Shown: in pieces, positions 25,280 through 41,000 of the stretch
Layout of the letters: every line of letters begins with the position of its first letter
Position numbering within the stretch: the stretch's first letter is position 1
DNA from: Metopolophium dirhodum
Lineage: Eukaryota > Arthropoda > Insecta > Hemiptera > Aphididae
Direction: 5' to 3'
Length of the DNA: 64,000 bases
Assembly (NCBI RefSeq): GCF_019925205.1
Contig: NC_083567.1
Span: 3,224,001-3,288,000 of the forward strand
Translations under genes and position numbers: made by a program
Notes under the pieces: generated by a model
Told to the model about the DNA's origin: nothing
What the model saw: only the letters and a program-made list of their open reading frames with translations
Databases searched by the model: none

Positions 25280-26061
25280 AGTCCCGAGTGTCACTTGTTT
25301 TGTTTTGGAAGTTAAATCCAATATTTTCACGCGTGTACATTGTTGTCCTGTCGTAAAAAAATACTCAGGATATTGACGACTTAAGTGGGTTGTGTAGCCT
25401 GTGTGTAACGATTTTCATTAGAGGGCTTCACACCCCGTCTTGGTTTAAGCGCGTAAACAAAACAGCTCTCGGCTTTAATGCGGCATTTTATATTTTTAAT
25501 CATATATACAACGTTGCGTTTTTAATAAACACCCGTGAACATTGTTTGAAATTGTTTCCTACCCATCAGTAACGTTTGTATATACTATATATGTATATAT
25601 GTATGTACGCGTCCTTCCACCAACACCAAAACCCACCCGCACATCGGTCGCCCCCGCCGAGAAACCCACCCCCAGACCGATCGACTGGATAGTGTTAATC
25701 ACGCAAACGCGGGACGCCGGCCAAGTTCGGAACAAACGCCTCGTAAAAATATATTTTTCTTCCCATACACATTCGGCTTTTGTCCGGCTCCCCAGACACC
25801 GCGCTACCACCGCCGACGCCGGTATACAATCGCGGTACTCGGTACCACTAGATTATATATATTATTATGATGTGAATTACGAAATACGCGTACCAGTTTT
25901 AAAACGAGAAAAAAAATACCATATAGTTTTATTTAAATTTAACAGTTTCAAACTTTTAAAAAATAATATTTTAAACAAATCATATCAATAATCGTTGCGA
26001 TAAAAAAATAATGCGATTTCATAAAACGTGAACGGTGTTGATAGACATTGAATCCTTCAAC
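25280..26061 (+). promoter_or_regulatory. Probable promoter and 5' UTR of the ankyrin-repeat gene
   Basis: GC content rises between about 25380 and 25850 (CCCCCGCCGAGAAACCCACC, CACCGCCGACGCCGG) just before the first coding exon at 26062. An in-frame TGA at 26029-26031 lies 11 codons before the ATG, which supports that start. The 149-codon frame at 25542-25991 has low-complexity, UTR-like content and does not join the downstream exon, so I read the region as non-coding. The transcription start is not determined. Confidence 0.45.
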
Positions 26062-29000
26062 ATGTACGGGTTTACTGCCTATAAGCTTCACACGGTTACT
26101 CCAAACCCATGTAAGTATAGCTACCTATATTTTTTGATAGCTGTTTCTTATTTTATTTTACCAATAATAATAATAATAAAAAAAATCATTATTCGCTAAT
26201 CAATCACAACTGTATATGAATCACAATGTATTCTGAATTTGTCTTCGTTTTTCTCTGGAATGTTCAGTTACACGACGTCTAGCTAATACTTTTTTGGTTG
26301 TTTTAAAATATATTACTTTATTAATATAAAATCATGATTTTAGAGTGATTTTAGTATAAAAATTAAAGAATAAATATTTGTGGTGCCTAATTAAGTACAT
26401 TTATTAAATATATAAATAAACAAAGTGATGAATAATCAAAAGTATCTAGTTTAGGTTTTATAAATTCAAATTTATGTTTTTTATTTGTATTTAATTAAAG
26501 TTCTTAACTTTTTAATTCTGAACAATGAACAAAGTGAGGTATTGCATGGTGTAACATTATAATGATGTGTTTTGTTTTGGGAATACAGTGTTTGTGTTCA
26601 GTAAAAGTACTTCAAAGTTTCACGTAGTTCCCGCATAGCCATTTCTATAAATTGGAATTCTAACACATATGGTACTTTAGAAAGTCCTGCATTTTTGAAA
26701 TGTTGTATACGACCAAAACCCGAAAAAAGGTTGACCGTGATTTTCTCAGAATAGTTTTCTGGAACCTGGATACAAACAATTTTAATTGCTTCAACTTTAT
26801 AAATTATAATATAAAAATTAATTGCACTAATTATAAGTTATCTGTTTTGTTCAAGAAATTTAATTTTTTTTTTCAAAAATTAATAGCTATAGTAGTTCCC
26901 ATATTTATATTGATACAATTATTGAATTACACTGTAAACTTGTAAATATACTTATATTTCATAAAATCATAGTGTTTTTTTTATGTTTGATATTTTTCCG
27001 CATGCACCATGTACCATATTGTATATTATGACGGAATGACACCAACTATATATTATATTTTGACCAAAATGTTTTAACTTGTATGTTACTATTTCTATTA
27101 CAAAATAAATGTTTGTGATTTAATAACAGGGTAGATGATACAGCATATGTATAGACGTATAGTATGTATATATACTATTTACATTTAAATTCAAGAAATG
27201 TATATTAGAAAACAAAAGCGACTAAAAAGAACACATAGATAATTAATAATTATAAAACCATTCCCAGCTCCCCCATTCGGTTCTATATGACTTAAACTAA
27301 AATAATAAATAGACAGTAAATGTTTAAAAGTAAATTTGTTTTTCAAACCAAGACTTTATTTTTTCCTGCTAAAAATGGGGTTACAATATCGAACCTGATC
27401 TGCAATAGAAATTAATAATTAATTAAAAATCAAACTTACTTGCCATAACCTATTTGCTTATCTGAGTAGTGAGTACCAACTATTAAGTCGTTGAATTGCC
27501 GTAATCATTTCGCATGAGGAAGACGTGTTTCAATTAACCACTTGTGATGCCGGATCGTCGCATTTGTCAACATTATATCAAACTAAATTAGGTACAACGT
27601 ACAAACATGAATAAACACTAGGTATGAAATGTAGACCATAATATTTCAGTATTCGCTTTTGAATTTCTGCAGTTAGAAAACATTTTGATTAGGTGTTGAA
27701 AAAAATGAATGGGTATACCTAGTCGAACCGCTTTTGTAAATATTAAGTACAGACAATAACTTTCCATGTTTACCGAATGGATCGTTGGTTTTAAACCGGC
27801 GTGTCACGTACTACTATAGATAATATAAGAATGGATAGGCCACCAGAATTTTAACGCGAGAGTGAACATTTTGTTTTGTTCAATTTTATTTTTTATATTA
27901 CTATTAAAGTAAGTACTCATTTATTTTGAATGAATAGATATATATTTTTATTTTAGATTCGGAGCGGCTCCGATGAATGTACTGATTTTACAATGATGTG
28001 TATTTTTTTATTTTTATTTGTGTCTTTATTTTTATTTGTGTTTTTTATTTGTGTCTGTGTACACGATAGGTAGTCATAATAATGCTTCGATTTTCAGTAT
28101 CTTGTTCGATGGTAATGTGAATCTAGTTGGTGCATTCTAGAGGTTAAGATTTGAAATAGTTAACACTAGCGCCGGCAAAAACAAAAAAAAAAAAGGAAAA
28201 ACGGGGTTTTTACGTAAAATTGGTTTTTGACTTCCACTTACCCACTTTTTACAAATGTTTTTTTTTAATAAAATGGTAAAACTATGTACATCTATAATTT
28301 ACATAGGTTTATATTTTTCGTTATTTTTTCAAGTGTTATTTAGATTTAAGATGGGGTGTCTTCATGAAAAATGTTGAAAACTACCTTAGATAACGAAACA
28401 ATAATGAAAAAATGCCAAGAAAATATTATACCAGGCGGCATTATGCACGTAGTAGGTATAGTCTATCCTAAATAGTTATATCTACGTTGTGAATTATATC
28501 TCTATATTTTACCTGAGGCAAGTTGTTTGAAAAAAGAAAAATATTTTATATCTTAATTCATTGGCCGTGTATACAATATCATTACAAAGTATTTGTTTTT
28601 GTTCTTAAATTTAAATTTGTTTGACAGCATGTCAGCATATAATATGTTTATAAGTTTATAACACCTTTATGTATAAAATCCGCCCTTAAAAATATTTCTT
28701 ATTGAATGACCTTTTGAATTAATACATAGATAAAGAACACAAGTATACGTTTTAAATATAAAAAATTCTAATTTGTATCATACGAGTATGTTTTGTAAAA
28801 TAATTTAATTTATGTATCTTTTTTTTATTAACAACAATTTATTTTGTAAGATTGAGTAATAAGAAAATATACTAAAAAAAGTACTTATTTAATTAGCTAT
28901 TTTTTTTTACTGCTTTTCAAATGTCATTCAATTAATTATGTACATTTTTAATTTAAAAATCTTTTTAAAATAATAAAACAACAACAAACGAACAGAGCAA

Positions 29001-32000
29001 ACATATAAATACGTTATTTTTAGAACATCTCAACATATATGTACAATTTATATTTTATTGAATTTATAGTTATTTTAAATTAAAATTAGTTGCACATTAT
29101 ATTTGTAAAATACTTAATGATAATTGTGTAATTGTGTAGTTTGTATGCACTTCATAGTATCATTTTCAAACAATTTTTAGACTAAATTATACTCCATGCT
29201 TGTACTAAGAAATAATTAATGGTGATGTAAGGGGGGGGGGGGGGGTTAAAATGTCAACTTCAAAACTCTTTTATGCCGACTCGAGCAAAAACAAAATCCT
29301 CTATATAGGAAATTCTTTTAACGATACTCAGATGGATTTATATAAGTTATTTTATCAGTCCTTTCAAATTTAATTAGGTTATTCTGAATCAGAATATATT
29401 TCGCTGGCTTCAAAAGAGTTTAATATTATTAGCTATTCGCTGTCATAATAATTATACGAGTATAAATATACGTATATTTGTATTATGATTTTTGATTGTT
29501 TGAAGTTCACTAAATTAACGTTCATTATAGAAAAGCCGTTATTATTACTGTACCTATATAGGTAGCTGTAAATGCTAATACCTCTACTCTAGAGTTTTCA
29601 ATGATGTAGATATAACCATAAATAGGTATAATCCTTCTTCAACGTATATTGTCATAGTTCATGGTCTGCTTTAATACAAATTAAAATTATATGACACAGT
29701 ACATTAAATTATAATATTAGATTTTTTTTATCAATTATTTGTACATTTATTTAATAGGCTTAAAAATTGAAATGTATGAGTGTTAAAAAGAGTTGAAAAT
29801 CGGCACAATATCTTTATATATGTAAAATAAATAAATACAAATACTTTAATAATAGTTTCATAACATGTATACTTATACAATTTTTTATTTATCTGTTTAA
29901 ATTAATTATTATTTTAATTTTAACGATTTTAAAAATGAAGAGAGTAAGTATCTAATATTAATTAATATTCTGTTAGATGATCAAAAAATGAATACATTGA
30001 GAACATCATATATTTTAAATATGTTTATACAAGTATAGAACAACTGAACAACATGATTAACACAATTTCATGAATAATATTAATTTAAGGTTCTATAATA
30101 CCAGAATTTATAATTATAAAAATATAATAAAAAGTCATAGGTATATAGAAACTTAATAATAACCTTTCTTCATAATTACATTTTTAGTGTTTATACTTGC
30201 TATACAATTATTATTAAAGTATAAAAGTTAATTTAAAAACTTTGAAGTCAATGTACGTTTATTGTATTACTATTTCCTATAATTTTAATATAAAATTGAA
30301 GTGATTTCTCTGAAATTACAAACTAATTATTCATAATAATATTTGTTTTTGTAACTGTAAAATACAACGCATCATACCTAATTAATTATTTATAATATAG
30401 ATTCAAAGCTGATTAAAAAAAAAATAATAATATGAATTTCTTATATTCATTATTCATGTTGTACTATTATACTGTTGTATAAAATATATAATATTCATAA
30501 TTTACATAATCTCGGACACTTAATGACGCAAAGTATACTTTTTAGTATAAGCTAAAGTATAACTAATTACCTACGTAGTAATAAGTAATCTAGTTATCTA
30601 GATTTTTTTTTAATATATAAGTTATAAAATATAATAAATCTTATTTTATCTTTGGGTTAAAACTCATTCTAAAAGACAATTATTCAAACCCAAACTTTTT
30701 AAACGTAATAAATAATAATAATTAATAAGTACTACAATACTTACATTTAAACTATGCACACCTATCTTGGCTATCTTCATTGTGGTTGAATAAATAATAT
30801 ACATTTCAAGTTTAAAAAAATTACAATTATTTGAAATATAAGCCACCTACTAAGTTGAACATAATATTTTTATCAAAATATTTACTTTTTAATACATTGG
30901 TATACACACTATATAACACACTACGTATTTTGATGGTTTTTAACAAATGTCTATGCACATAATATTTCACTAGTGCATTAAGTTCTGACTCCTAGCTGAT
31001 TAAAATTTATGAAAATAACTTTTTAAGTTTTAATATTATACGCGGATAAGTTAAAGTAGGTACCTACATTTATTATGAACAGACAATAGTGCACTTTTGG
31101 CTGAAAATACATATAATAGCTTCTTAATTTAAAATTTGATGTACATAATATGTTGATATGTATACATTTAGCTCAAGGGTGGATAATTTCTCATGATCGT
31201 GATTGTTCCTCTAATCTGACCGACGACCTTATAGTATATTATACTTATTTAGTTTATTAATTCATTTCAGGTCGGTCGTCCGATACCGGACGAAGGACAT
31301 CTGCAACCGTTCATTTTAATACGAAAATCCCGTTCAACAGCGCCACGGATCATCTTTATAGAACAAAAGATGTGAGTATTAACAGTTATATCCTTATTTT
31401 TAAATCATACAGATAATATTTAGACAACATTGAGTAGTAAACTCAATATTTGCAGTAGGTAAACCTACGCAATTTCCGGCAATACATTTTTTAAATGAAA
31501 TTTGATTGTATCTTGCTATATCTATATTGTCTATTTGTCTTGTTCGTAATGTTTTTGGTACAGATATTTATTTTACATAAAAAAAAAACATCTGTAGGTA
31601 TATGAACTATAGTATGTACCTAATGAATTGTATTCATAAATATTAGATTTCGATAATTTTTGTTTTTTAAAGAGAAACACTTTTTACAGGGTGCATTGGA
31701 CTTGGATTTTAAAAATTCTATTTCTAAACCATATAATACGATTTTGAATATGACCAATTTTCACAAGATTTTGTTATTTTTATTATGTTTGTTTTAAACA
31801 ACCAAATTAAAAATTAAAGTCCAACGCGCACTGTAAAAAATTATATTCTTTCTAACGAAAAAAAAATGAATCAACGGTGCGTGAGAGGTTTTCCTGCAAA
31901 AAATCAAGCATTTATTATTTTTGGTCGGCGGTGACGTTGACATGTGCGCACATGCAGTGCGTGCGTAGATAGCCCGGTTAGGTTAGGTTCTCGCATTTGT

Positions 32001-35000
32001 AACATTCACACTAATCATCATTGACGACTAACACAAATGCCACGGGCGGCGGCAACGAAATTTCATATTGCCTAAATATTGTCCCTTATTAAAGACACAC
32101 GAGCAGGCCCCTTAAAAATAATATGATTATTGAATATCTACTCTTTAAAATTGGCACGTCAAGAGTCTTATTAGGCACCCATTTAGTTTAAACTTATAAG
32201 TAGGTACTTAAATATACGCACTCGTTGAAATATATTTTGACAAAATATAATATAATTATTATTCATTAGTCGTACAGATAACTACTGGATAGTTAATCGG
32301 GTTACAACTTACAATCAATATGGCGCCAATATTTAAAACGTTGCCATCGTCTGAGCTTTCATTTTAAATGCAATTTAATAGCTTTGTGAAATGTCCAATA
32401 ATAAATATTATTATAATATTATATAGCATAGTATTATACATAATATAATGATTAATACCATACATAATATTATATACCGTTTGTATTTCGTTTGACAGTA
32501 TCAAAATGATTGACAACAATATTTAAATATATATATATATAAATTGTACACGGTAGTCGGTTGGGATTTTGGTAAACATTAACTAGTTTAGCATTTAGAT
32601 CGTGTGTAGGGATGAATAATGATAAATCAAATTAATACAAAGTGAAGGACAAATAGTACCTTGTATTTTCTATTTGTTGTGTGATTTTGTTTATATGTCT
32701 TTGTTTTAAATGATTATTAGAAGAGAATTAACATTGTTAAATAATTTACCATGAAAATATTATGATGTGCGATACTGTTCACTGCACGTCTGCATAGACT
32801 ACGCTACTACAGACAATAATTTATTTTTCATATTCTGATGTATATTACAATATATTTGAGATATTGTGCATAGTAAGTATTATAGATTTACATCGGGGTT
32901 TTGACTGGCATAAATCATGTCATTATAAAATGTTTATGCTTTTACAGATTGAATTATTTAAGTAGAGCATTTCACTTAGCCTATAATAAGATTTCCATTT
33001 TTTTTTGTGGCAATTTATACCTACGTGATTTTAATTTAATATTTTAAAGCAAAACGATTTTCTAAAAATTGTTAATTTATAAATATTGATTATTGAAGGG
33101 ATATTATTTTACGTATTGACTTAAGCAGAGTGAAGACTGCAATGTTTGGTACTCTGGTGTCACTACACCACACATTAAAACCCTATTAGCTGTTGATATT
33201 TAAAATCTTTATTTTTTTCCAAAATGTATCCAAATTATATAAAACATTTTTTAAAAAACAAAATGAAATTTACATAGTATAATATCCCGGAACTGTGTAA
33301 TAAACTGTAAACATTTTGTACAAACTGGAAACTTGAAACTATTTAAACCCGTATAAGTTATATTATTATAATATGCTTATAAAATTGTAATAAATCTTAA
33401 TCTATTATATTCAAGCAAAAAACAATTTGTACATAAATATATATTTAAATTTTACAAATAATGCGTACTCGGGTAGTCGGGGGAATTATACCTATTGGCA
33501 ACTGGATATTTACATTTTATCTATCATAGGTATACATATTAAATATAGTGTATAACTCATATGTATATGTAAAATTGACTTATTATTATTGACATAGTTA
33601 TTCATTTTGTTTATTGTATGTAATATATGCTTTATATAATAGTACACAAAATGGTGTATGTGCGATGTGCCTATACTAGTAATTTTTAAAAAAAATAAAA
33701 ATAAAAAATAGTTCGACTTGTATGGATGAAAATGTCAAATAACATGTGACCTTTTTCGTACCCCCCTCTCTCCCCAAAGGTCTATTTACGACTTTATGTG
33801 CCCTTTGGGTATCTGGTGTTTTCGTCTTCTATCCCCGGATTTATCATCAAGCGCTTCGGGTGTCCTCCATCGAAAACGATTCCCTGGGGTCGGATAAAAA
33901 ATTATCCTGCCATGACCTCTGTAAAAACAACAAATTTAACTCCGAATGATTTTTCTGCGAGTTGTTTATTGACCTAAATAGAAGAAGAAACATGTCGTAA
34001 ATATCTAACTGCAAGTTATTTTATAATATGTTGCTTGGATATTTTAAAAAAATTATTCATATTTAAACTTATACGTTTGTAACCTAGTAAAACATATGTG
34101 ACTGATCATGTATTAATAGTTTAATAATAATACAAGTGCATATAGATAAAAAATATTATTGATTAAAATGTATTCTGTAATTTTTTTTGTTTAGCCACCT
34201 AATTCTTAAAATTTTTCCCAATGACGCTACACTTATATACATAAGTATTACAATTTTTTATTTGATTGTATTATTTAAATATATTAAATACTTAAGTTTG
34301 ATTTTTTGCACGTGAGAGCAAAAATGTATAAAGTATAGCATCAGTAAGTTGGTACTTTACATTTTTATCATAACTTTTTATTAATTTGACTTAAATGGTT
34401 ATAAATCAAAATATGTTACTAAAATCAACAAAGTTATACTTTCCTTCTAATAAATCATAATTTTACTCACTACATAATTAACTATCAAAAATGGATAAAT
34501 GTTAAGCAACTTTAAAGATTTTGAACACGTAAACAAGATAAAATAGGTACTATATATAGGTAGTTTGGATAGGTATCATCATTAATTTTACGATAAACTG
34601 AAATATAATTCAACACATGTACATTGGAAAATATTATTAATGATTAATGAATATAAACACACATCATTAAATGTACTGATAGATCTGGAATATTCCAACA
34701 ATCGATTTACAAATTAGATTTCAATTACTTAACTGTATGAACTAGAAAATACTACCCTAACGAGAATATTAGTTACTAACCATTGTATAACCATTTATAT
34801 ATAACAATAAATTATAATAATGAGTAAAACCACTCAGTAGTACATTTTGTAAATTAATAATGTAATGTTTGAATATGAAACATGCCTAAACAATAGATAT
34901 ATATATATATTTCATAGTTCTATGATCATCGCTTGAACAATACAGGGTGATTCAACAAACATTGTTCTCACCTCCAATTTTTTTAGTAAAATAGTAAGAT

Positions 35001-38000
35001 AAACAATTCTGATTTTTAGAAATTTTAAGTATACTCAAGGACCATATTTTTAATTATTTAGATTTTTGTTGATTTTTCAGTGGACTGCGGAGTATACAAA
35101 CTTTTTTCAAATGACAACCAACATTTTTTTACTAAAAATTATTAAATAGATGATTGTTTTGAATATTTTGATATATTTAAGTTAACATTTTAACGAGTAG
35201 TTTCTGAGTTATAAAAATATATAATATTGGATCAAGTTTTTATGATACCCAGATTAATATAAATTACTAAAATGTTCAAATAATCATAACCCCCATATCT
35301 TCTAAGCCCATTACCATGAACCTAACCTACACAAAGTACGAATCTCGATTTAGATGGTACATGCAAATTTTCATAAAATTCATCGGACTAACGATTTACA
35401 GTATGAAAGAGTGATTTTTATTTAAAGATATGTATTACCCACTCTTAAATTTTATAAATTTTCTAAGTATTTAATATGGCCTCAATTGTATACGTATTTT
35501 ATACTTCAAAAAATCAGAATTTGGATAAATGTACTAAGTATTAAAGTAAAATACGGGGCCACGGGGGTTAGGTTAGAATCGCATACCTTTGATAAAAATA
35601 TCCTACATTATTTAACAATTTTGTACTAATAATTATTAAATGTTCAAGTAAAATATTGTTTTTGTCACCAAAATACCAAATTACAAAGTAAGTGAAACGA
35701 ATTAGAATATAGGTATAATATATTAATGTAATAATAATTTTAAATTTTAAAGTAATTTTAGTAATTATCACAATTCACATTTGAAAATCATTATTTTCAT
35801 AGTTTTGTTAAAACCACAATGTTAAAATTGTTTCAATATTATAACTACTATAGTTTTTAGTTGATTCTTCTTAGTACGTGTTTGAAAGTTACTGAGAAAA
35901 TCGTAAAATGACCTATTTGAGTAACTAGACTCGATTTACGATCGATAGATATGGCTATTCGAAACTTTTGTAGTACTTCTATACCCTAAATTGTGGTTAT
36001 AGAAAAAAACTACATCAAGCTACACATTTTTAAAGGTTGAACATCGGATTTCGATAATAATTTAAAATAATATGTTTTTAAATAATATAATTTATATTAA
36101 ATAAGTTCAAAAGAGTAAAAATTAAAAAAATATAACGTTAAAAAATAGGTATAATATAATTTTTTTTCCAAAAATGTTATTTTGTGACGACTTAAAATCA
36201 CGTAAAAGAAATATTTTCAAAAACGACAGTGTTTTCTGAAATAATAAGTGTCGCCCAAAATGGAACACCTCCCATTCAACTCGTATGAATAATGAATGTT
36301 ACATCATATAATAAAATGTAAATTGTAAATTACAATTTAAAATTTATAAACCTAAAAATAAAATGTATTATACCTAACATCTATTTTGTTATTAGTTTTA
36401 ATTTTCAATATTTCACATAAAATTACATTGGAATTTCATGATGTAATTGTATCTAATAAAGTGATACAAATATACAATTATATATATAATTTTACTATAT
36501 TATATAATAGATAAATATTAAAATATATAGGTAATACTATATTTATCAAAAAAAAATATTAAGAACAATGAGTAAAACATTTTCTTATAAATATATGCTC
36601 AACAAATGTTTGTAATTTAATATTTATATTTATTATTGAAACCTGAGTTCAGAAATGGACATCAAATAAGCGACAATGCTCTTAACTGCCTTTAGTTGTA
36701 AAAAATATATATATATCTAAAAAAATGTTCATATGTTATAAGTTAAATGTTTTTGCTTAAAAATGTAGGTATGAAATAACTAGATAATAAATAAATTAAA
36801 GAAGTATGTAATTTAAGTATTGTTTTATGTACTTTGTAAATAAAAGTTTAGTTTTTGACCTTCAGTGAAGTTAAATACCACCATAAACTGTCGCTGTCAT
36901 ACCATATGGCAGTGTCGAAATGTTCATTATCCTATTATGCCTGAAACTTCTACCTTCCTTCTCTATGCTTCCTTCCCCTTCTCCTGGGTTTATATATAAA
37001 TCGATTCGCGTCAATCATGATTGACCTATAAGCCTTGAATAAAATAACACCACTGCGATGAAAGTTTACTGTAACGATTTTAATGGAATTAGCGAAGTAT
37101 TATGTAAATATAGAAAGAAGTTTTAGGCTTTCAATACCAAATAAAAATGATATATTTCATCGTTATTATAAAAATATATTTGTATATTTATAAGATATTT
37201 TCACGAATATCTAATAAATGTTTGTAATATTAGATTTTTCTATATTGTTATTTATTCATATTTTTTTATTTAAATAATTTATAAACAATAATTTTATCGA
37301 ATAGAAGGAGTTTTTAAACTAATCAAATTTTTCATTCAGAATCCGCAGCGTTGTTCTTTTGTAAGATGAAAACTGAATGCATATCATAAATCAATATGAT
37401 ATGAGTATACGACATTATGACTTTTTAATATAATATAATCTTTATGTTAACACAAGCTTAAATATTATAAGTACCTAATGCATAATATAGGCAGCCAAGT
37501 ATGTAACCTACCTAAATTAAATCAAGAAATCTGAAATAGTTATATAATTATCATGCTTAAAAAGGTTATACGATCTGTAAATATTTACTTAACATTCTAC
37601 TGTAATAAACTAATAAATGTATTATAATACTAAAATATTTTAATGTTGATAAAATTGCAATTCTTAAAAATTATAAATAAAAATATATTCTGTTATAGAT
37701 CGAACATTTATGAGTAAAAAATATAAAGAATATAAAAAACCTCTACTGAAGGGTGAAGACATAAAATATTTAAAGAATAGTAGGTTGACATCTTAAATTA
37801 TTCAGAATAATACAACGTCTCGTCTTCAAACTTAGTTTAACATAACTTTAGAATGAAGTATTGCGTTCTATTCTCAATTCAAAATAATATAAACATTAAA
37901 AAGTTCAAAAAGTTTAGTGCTATGCTTAAATCGATTTAGAAAATAGTGTTTATGGTTAAACCGAAACGTGTGAACATAATATATACTTCTTAAATGCGTA

Positions 38001-41000
38001 GGAAATATAATACAGAATTAGAAGTAAAGGTCGCAGACGATATATATATACATTTGTTAATTTTTTTTCGACGTGAACTTTTAGTCAACAGATACAAATA
38101 TCTTTATCGTAGTTTTCTATAATATCCTGTATTAAATAGTTGATTATTATAATCCGGTATTTTGATCGAGATCTATTTGTTAAGAGAAATATAGTATTTT
38201 AGTACCTACAGTTGTATAGTAAAAAAATAAACTATTATATTTATTTTAAAACTATAGTAATATACGTTAATACGTATACTGTATGATATTGGTAATTGGT
38301 GACTAGTGTAAAATGGAACTCTGAATAAGAACTTTTACTTTGTTACTGTTAAACTTTAACGATCTTCTGTTAAAACACGGTGTTATGATCAAGACTCATT
38401 TTGGTCATTTTTTTGAGTTACACCAAAAACCAAAATCGATTTTGTCAAAAACCAATTTTACGTAAAAATTACTGTTTTTCCTTAATTTTTGTTTTGTTTT
38501 TCCCGAAATTTTTTACCTCCCGAATACACCAACTGGATTCACTTTCCCATCGAACAAGATACTGTTGAAAAAAATCTAAGCAGTTTTACTGCCCCCAAAC
38601 AGTAATGACAGAAACAAAAATAAAAATAAATAAATAAATGAAAAAACACACATCATTGTATTCAGGATCTAAAATATAAAGGTGGGTAAGTAGATGTTGT
38701 TCTGTTTCACAGTAGGGTACAAGTGGGTCACTGTATAATGGATGGTTTAAATTTGAATTCAATGATATCATTGTATACGAAAAACGATTCTGAGCGAAGA
38801 CGGTTTGTCAGTGTGGATATTTTATATTATATTTATATTGTTATTACTTATTATTAATACTGTTGTTGGTAAGTTGAATTACCTAATATTATAAGAATAC
38901 AACAAAATAACTGAAATCGTTATTCTTGGTTATTTAATATGTGATTTCGTGCAAATTTAAACATACAAAAACTATAAAAAAAAAACTGTATTTTTATATT
39001 TTGAGATTTTTTGGTTACAGAACAACCTACTTTCGTGGAACCTTGTTTTAAATTTTCAATTCTTAGCTATAAAAGTTGAAGATTTTATACATTTTTAACT
39101 ACAAAATCATTTTTAAATTTTAGATTTAATAAATGTTGTTAAAAATCGAATTCGAATGCTTATAAAAAAAACAGTGCCTATGTAATTTTAATATAATTCA
39201 ACTGCTATTGTATCAGAAGCCTTGTATTAAACTTTCACGCTTTTTGGCCCAACAAATAAAATTTTATTGACATTTATAAAAAAAAAACTAAAAAAAATGA
39301 AGATCGAGAATAGCTTAAACAGCTCAAAACAAGTCAAAATATTTTTAAAATTGTATCGTGTATGGAAAATGTGAATATAAACATTCAGTGAAAATGTCGT
39401 GTACCTATCTACGATCATTTGTTTTAGAGTTACTCCAAAAACCAAAATAGATTTTGTCAAAAACCGATTTTGCGTAAAAATTCCCGTGTTACCTTAATTT
39501 TTTTTTGTTTTTCTCGGCGCTTTTGAAAACTACCGGTAATTTTAAATGTTGACCAATGCGCCAACTAGATTCACTTTCCCAACAAACAAGATACTGAAGT
39601 TGAAAACCGAAGCATTATTTCGATTAGGTAAACTTATCGTGTACACAGACACAAGAAATAAAAAAATAAAACATTCATCACTGTAAAATCAATACATCCA
39701 TCGCTTCGCTCATAATCTAAAATGATACAAACCTATACTTATTTCAGTTATTTCTAATAATGGATTTATAACTTGGCAACAAAGTAATAAGTTGTCGCAG
39801 TCAAATGCAAATAGGTAGATACATCTGTCATCTGTGTCCTTATATACAGTATAATACTCATTACTCATTGTACATTTTATAGAATCATAAAATTATTTAT
39901 ATATTTTTAAAATTTTCAGACTTTAAAATCTTCAACTGGGACTTCTTCTACTGCTACGTATCATAGACGTGGTACGCCAAGACATGCTTTAGCAGATCAA
40001 AATAATACATTTAGTCGGGGGTCATTTCCAAACGATTACAATGATGACGGCCTTGACGATTATTTAAGTCACAGGTTAGTTATTATAGATATAAAAATTA
40101 ACCATAACATATTAAATATTTTTGAATATTCAATAGATTTATAATAATTTAGATTTACATATAATAATTAATAAGGTTTAACCACCTCAACTTATTTCAC
40201 TGTTATTAATTTATCTAATTTACGTATAGAAAAAAATACGCACCAATTTATAATTTTTATTTTGTATACACATATTTTCATAAATATAAACGAGTGGTAT
40301 TTTCAATAAAAAATAAATAAATATCACTATGGAATAATATAGATGACGCATTTTTTTGTTCCTTAAGTAAATGTTTTATACAGTGTACCTACCTAACTAC
40401 GCATTATACAGATAATATTAAATATAGTATCTATATGTCTACACCTACGTTATGCCTTCAAAAATTGGATACCTACCTAAAATTATAAAAAAAAATTATT
40501 TATCTGCGTCATTGGTACATGTTATAAAATATTGTTCGATCAGGGTGGAGCGTGGACAGACAAGCATAAACCTACCGAACTATCTATTAATATGCCCACA
40601 ATTAAAACGTTTTATATTCATCAACACCTAAATCAGGTAGTAGTAGTCTCATCATTTTTTTTTTTTAAACGCCCTTGATATATGACTACTGACTTGTATC
40701 GACCTTGTACAGAGGTTGACGCGTATGTGACGTGAGTAGCTTTCGGAAGTCTGTTGTGACTCGGATGCTTCTGTTATGTAGTGATATTGTTAGCCCGACG
40801 TGTGCGCCACCGGTATAGACTGTTATATTATATTGTAGACAGTAGGAGTCCACGAACATTATAATTAGACACACACATACGCGCACACACACATACATAC
40901 GAATATTATAACAAAATAGTCTGTCAAACCTCGCGTTATTTCATGTTAAAACACCGACCATAACCCATTCATATGGTACATTTGTTTATAGACACTATAT

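Noticed and set aside
25542..25991. 149-codon frame before the ankyrin gene
   Set aside because: No domain, a start in repetitive sequence, and no phase-compatible link to the next exon. More likely 5' UTR or promoter.
31975..31990. GGTTAGGTTAGGTT as an insect telomeric repeat (TTAGG)n
   Set aside because: Only two or three units, isolated in an intron; similar short runs near 45567 and 45835 suggest chance or common motif use.
33746..33949. GC-richer 67-codon frame in ankyrin intron 2
   Set aside because: No recognisable protein and no splice context in phase with flanking exons.
36860..37080. Pyrimidine-rich patch resembling a LINE 3' UTR
   Set aside because: No coding remnant, A tail or target duplication found around it.
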